From NCBI GenBank assembly GCA_020438795.1, contig JAGQTY010000018.1, forward strand, positions 32,784 to 66,194: a DNA stretch of 33,411 nucleotides. Reading direction: 5' to 3'. This DNA comes from Actinomycetota bacterium (GTDB lineage: Bacteria; Actinomycetota; Actinomycetes; S36-B12; GCA-2699445). The notes below the pieces were generated by a model. It made no database searches. It was given only the letters and a program-made list of their open reading frames with translations, and had not been told where the DNA came from. A program made the position numbers and the translations under genes. Below are positions 31,543 to 33,411 of this stretch, piece after piece; position 1 is the first letter of the stretch; each line of letters opens with the position of its first letter.

Positions 31543-32457
31543 ATGGTTTTCGTCGTATTTCTGCTTGTCGGAGCCGCCGCGCAATTCGTGGACGGCATGC
31601 TGGGACTCGGCTTCGGAGTGACTTCCGCGACCCTGCTGACACTGCTCGGCTATTCGGCGGTCGCCGCCTCCGCGAGTACCCATGCCGCCAAGATGGGGAC
31701 CGGACTGGTCTCGGGGCTCAGCCACTGGCGGGCGGGCAACGTGGACTGGCGGCTCGTTGCCGTGATCGGCATCCCGGGCGCGTTCGGGGCGTTCGTAGGT
31801 GCAGTGGCACTCACGACGCTGGTGTCCTCCGGCTCGCAGATCGTGATGGCAGCCCTGCTCATGGTGCTCGGGCTGGGCATTCTGTTCCGGTTCGCGTGGC
31901 GACGGTCCCTGGTACCCGCACTGAGGCTCCAGCGCCGGCACCTGTGGCCCGTGGGACTGCTGGCCGGAGCGATCGACTCCGCTGGTGGTGGTGGCTGGGG
32001 TCCCGTCGCCACGCCCACCTTGCTGAGCACGACGGTGCAGCCGACCTACCGGATCGTCGGCTCGGTGAACACCGCCGAGTTCTTCGTCGCGGTCTCCGCC
32101 TCGCTGGGCTTCCTCGTCGCCGGACAGTCCGAGGCCATCCCATGGCTGGCGGTGCTCGGACTGGTGGCGGGCGGCGCACTGACGGCGCCACTGGCGGCCC
32201 GACTGGTCCACAAGTCCCCGTCCGACCTGCTCGGCATCCTGGTGGCAGGCATGGTGCTGGTCGCGAACATGGCGGTGATCGCCAAGGTCGGCGATCTGCC
32301 CGGGACCATCACCGCGATCGCGCTGGCGATGATCGCACTGCTGATGCTGGCCGCGCTGGGCTCCTACTTCCGCAACCGGCGCAGGGTCGCGACGGTGGCT
32401 CAGAGCGGGGAATCGGATTCCCCCGAGCCGCTGGTCGCGGACGACTCCGGTGGATAG
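31543..32457 (+). CDS. TauE/SafE family sulfite/organic anion exporter
   Basis: This 304-residue membrane protein has about eight helices in two repeats. The first begins FVVFLLVGAAAQFVDGMLGLGFGVTS (family GxxGxGGG-like turn); the second is LLAGAIDSAGGGGWGPVATPTLL (about 146-168). Family members export sulfite, sulfoacetate or other small anions; the substrate is unassigned. The ATG at 31543 has GGGGA seven bases upstream. Its last 58 bases overlap the convergent diguanylate cyclase gene, and its tail (SGESDSPEPLV) comes from a palindrome read on both strands. Confidence 0.88.
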   Translation: MVFVVFLLVGAAAQFVDGMLGLGFGVTSATLLTLLGYSAVAASASTHAAKMGTGLVSGLSHWRAGNVDWRLVAVIGIPGAFGAFVGAVALTTLVSSGSQIVMAALLMVLGLGILFRFAWRRSLVPALRLQRRHLWPVGLLAGAIDSAGGGGWGPVATPTLLSTTVQPTYRIVGSVNTAEFFVAVSASLGFLVAGQSEAIPWLAVLGLVAGGALTAPLAARLVHKSPSDLLGILVAGMVLVANMAVIAKVGDLPGTITAIALAMIALLMLAALGSYFRNRRRVATVAQSGESDSPEPLVADDSGG

Positions 32458-33260
32458 ACCAGTACGACCTGTCCCCCCGGTTCCTGTGATTTGAGATTCA
32501 TCAACAGCTCATCGGCTCGATGCAGCACGTCCTCCGGATCAGGGTCGGTGCCGGGCAGCACTACCATCCCCCCCACGGAGGCTCCGATCACGGCAGCGGG
32601 ATTGCTGAACGGGTGTGCGATCTGCTCACGGATACGGTTGGCCAGCAGCCTGAGCTGAGACGCCTCCTGCAACTGCGGCGCCAGGACGACGAACTCGTCG
32701 CCACCGAACCTGGCGACGGTGTCCCCCTGTCGGACCGCGTCACACAACCTGTAGGCGACTTCTCGCAATACCGCGTCACCCCCGGAATGGCCGAATTGCG
32801 TGTTCACCTCCTTGAAGCCGTCAAGATCGACGTAGAGGACCCCGAGGGGCCGGCTGCGACGACGGTCGGCCAGCACGCGGTACAGTTCCTCCTTGACGGT
32901 CCGGCGATTGGCCAGGCCGGTGAGCGGGTCGATGCTCGCACGATGCGTCTCCCGGTCCAGCCGCGCGGTCGTGCGGGAGGCGAGTATCACGGCGATCACC
33001 ACGACCATGACTGTGGCGATCAATCGCAGCCAGTAGTTCAGGTCCGGGTAGTAGTCGGACACCAGGCCGGACAACAGATACAGCAGTACCGCCCAGGCAG
33101 CCAGCAAGCCGGTCCGCTGCGGTCCCGCGAAAGCGGCCGCCAGCAGGACAGGAACCACGAGGTAGACCAGGGCCACGACGTCCTGAGGGAGCATCGCATC
33201 GACCCAGGCGATGAGAACCATGAGGACGGCCAGAGCCACTGTCCACGCGTTGCGGCGCAC
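32400..33260 (-). CDS. Membrane-bound diguanylate cyclase (GGDEF)
   Basis: This 286-residue protein has four to five N-terminal helices (about 5-95) forming a membrane sensor region, then an intact GGDEF domain. DPLTGLANRR (111-120), DLDGFKEVN, the active-site GGDEF (186-190) and the c-di-GMP inhibitory site RxxD (RQGD, 177-180), five residues before it, are all present. It should make c-di-GMP from two GTP under product feedback. GTG 33260 is the likely start; CATACT ends five bases upstream and no Shine-Dalgarno is seen. Its 3' end overlaps the TauE gene by 58 bases on the opposite strand. Confidence 0.93.
   Translation of the reverse strand: MRRNAWTVALAVLMVLIAWVDAMLPQDVVALVYLVVPVLLAAAFAGPQRTGLLAAWAVLLYLLSGLVSDYYPDLNYWLRLIATVMVVVIAVILASRTTARLDRETHRASIDPLTGLANRRTVKEELYRVLADRRRSRPLGVLYVDLDGFKEVNTQFGHSGGDAVLREVAYRLCDAVRQGDTVARFGGDEFVVLAPQLQEASQLRLLANRIREQIAHPFSNPAAVIGASVGGMVVLPGTDPDPEDVLHRADELLMNLKSQEPGGQVVLVYPPESSATSGSGESDSPL
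32407..32423. terminator. 17-bp palindrome inside the convergent gene overlap
   Basis: GGGGAATC-G-GATTCCCC has perfect 8-base arms around one base. It lies within both coding sequences and encodes GESDSP on each strand. It could be a bidirectional terminator or a protein-binding site. Its GGGAATC/GATTCCC half-sites match those of the array at 10133-10156. Confidence 0.45.
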
Positions 33261-33411
33261 ACTTCAGTATGTCCTCGCGGTCGCGGCGGACTCGCGCTGG
33301 TCAGTGGTCCGCTTCGGTTCGATCCGCCTTGTCCGGGCCCCTGAGGTCGTTCGAGGGTTAGACTTCTTCCTACTTGAAGCCGTTGCTGCTGCGTGCGCTG
33401 TCGTCAGGAGC
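33261..33411 (+). promoter_or_regulatory. Right-edge intergenic region with possible promoter and ribosome site
   Basis: No gene is visible in these 151 bases. A TAGACT (33359-33364) could be a -10. The window ends in AGGAG (33406-33410), a likely Shine-Dalgarno for a plus-strand gene that starts just outside. A leader of about 40 bases or more would lie between. No -35 is evident. Confidence 0.35.

Noticed and set aside
33310..33330. A GGTTCGATCC string resembling a tRNA T-loop
   Set aside because: The flanking bases do not pair as a T-stem, and no acceptor or anticodon stem can be built around it.

Overview
The window is high-GC chromosomal DNA from an actinobacterium. The clade signals are MshB (mycothiol synthesis), Arr, SURF1, a Z-type isoprenyl transferase like mycobacterial Rv1086, and many actinobacteria-restricted families (DUF6113, DUF6542, DUF4245, DUF1707, DUF3817, DUF4307). 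Genes use GTG freely, and several appear leaderless. From memory, 18.9-31.4 kb resembles the M. tuberculosis Rv1081c-Rv1112 neighbourhood (ychF, DUF6542, ispH, xseA/xseB, DUF4245, fumarase, isoprenyl transferase) and the equivalent Streptomyces region. The class I fumarase makes a non-mycobacterial lineage likely. A Propionibacteriales-like host is a guess only. I see no RNA gene, IS element, prophage or CRISPR array.

Layout. 0-2 kb: start of a 7Fe-type ferredoxin gene, then an ~850 bp gap that holds a frameshifted GGDEF relic and a small ORF, then an Rv0428c-type GNAT. 2-8.2 kb: flavin reductase, DUF6113 protein and mshB on the minus strand, then an S9 (DPP IV-like) peptidase and a ChaA-type Ca2+/H+ antiporter on the plus strand, and a HAD phosphatase. 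8.2-15.7 kb: a minus-strand block with an orphan peptide-type solute-binding lipoprotein, a YtcJ-type amidohydrolase, and a tight three-gene operon. That operon runs tandem nitrilase, then a K+-channel-like protein without a GYG filter, then a TRIC-type channel. Its promoter lies under a 22-bp-phased inverted repeat. 15.9-18.8 kb: secreted trypsin-like protease, spermidine-synthase-like methyltransferase, and Cfa. 18.9-28.5 kb: ychF, rmuC, DUF6542, arr, ispH, xseAB, DUF4245, DUF1707, class I fumarase. 28.5-31.4 kb: a minus-strand operon of small membrane protein, SURF1, DUF3817 and isoprenyl transferase, plus a divergent DUF4307 gene. 31.5-33.3 kb: TauE/SafE exporter and an intact membrane diguanylate cyclase. 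Their coding ends overlap convergently across a 17-bp palindrome.

Most of this is core metabolism: mycothiol, isoprenoids, TCA cycle, DNA repair and cytochrome oxidase assembly. The most unusual parts are the nitrilase/channel/TRIC operon, whose nitrilase has a catalytically dead second half, and the palindromic arrays in the SBP-amidohydrolase block. Next come the recurrent (T/C/G)ANNNT-N6-start-codon leaderless promoters, the matching fdxA and GNAT promoters, and the both-strand palindrome at the TauE/GGDEF junction.
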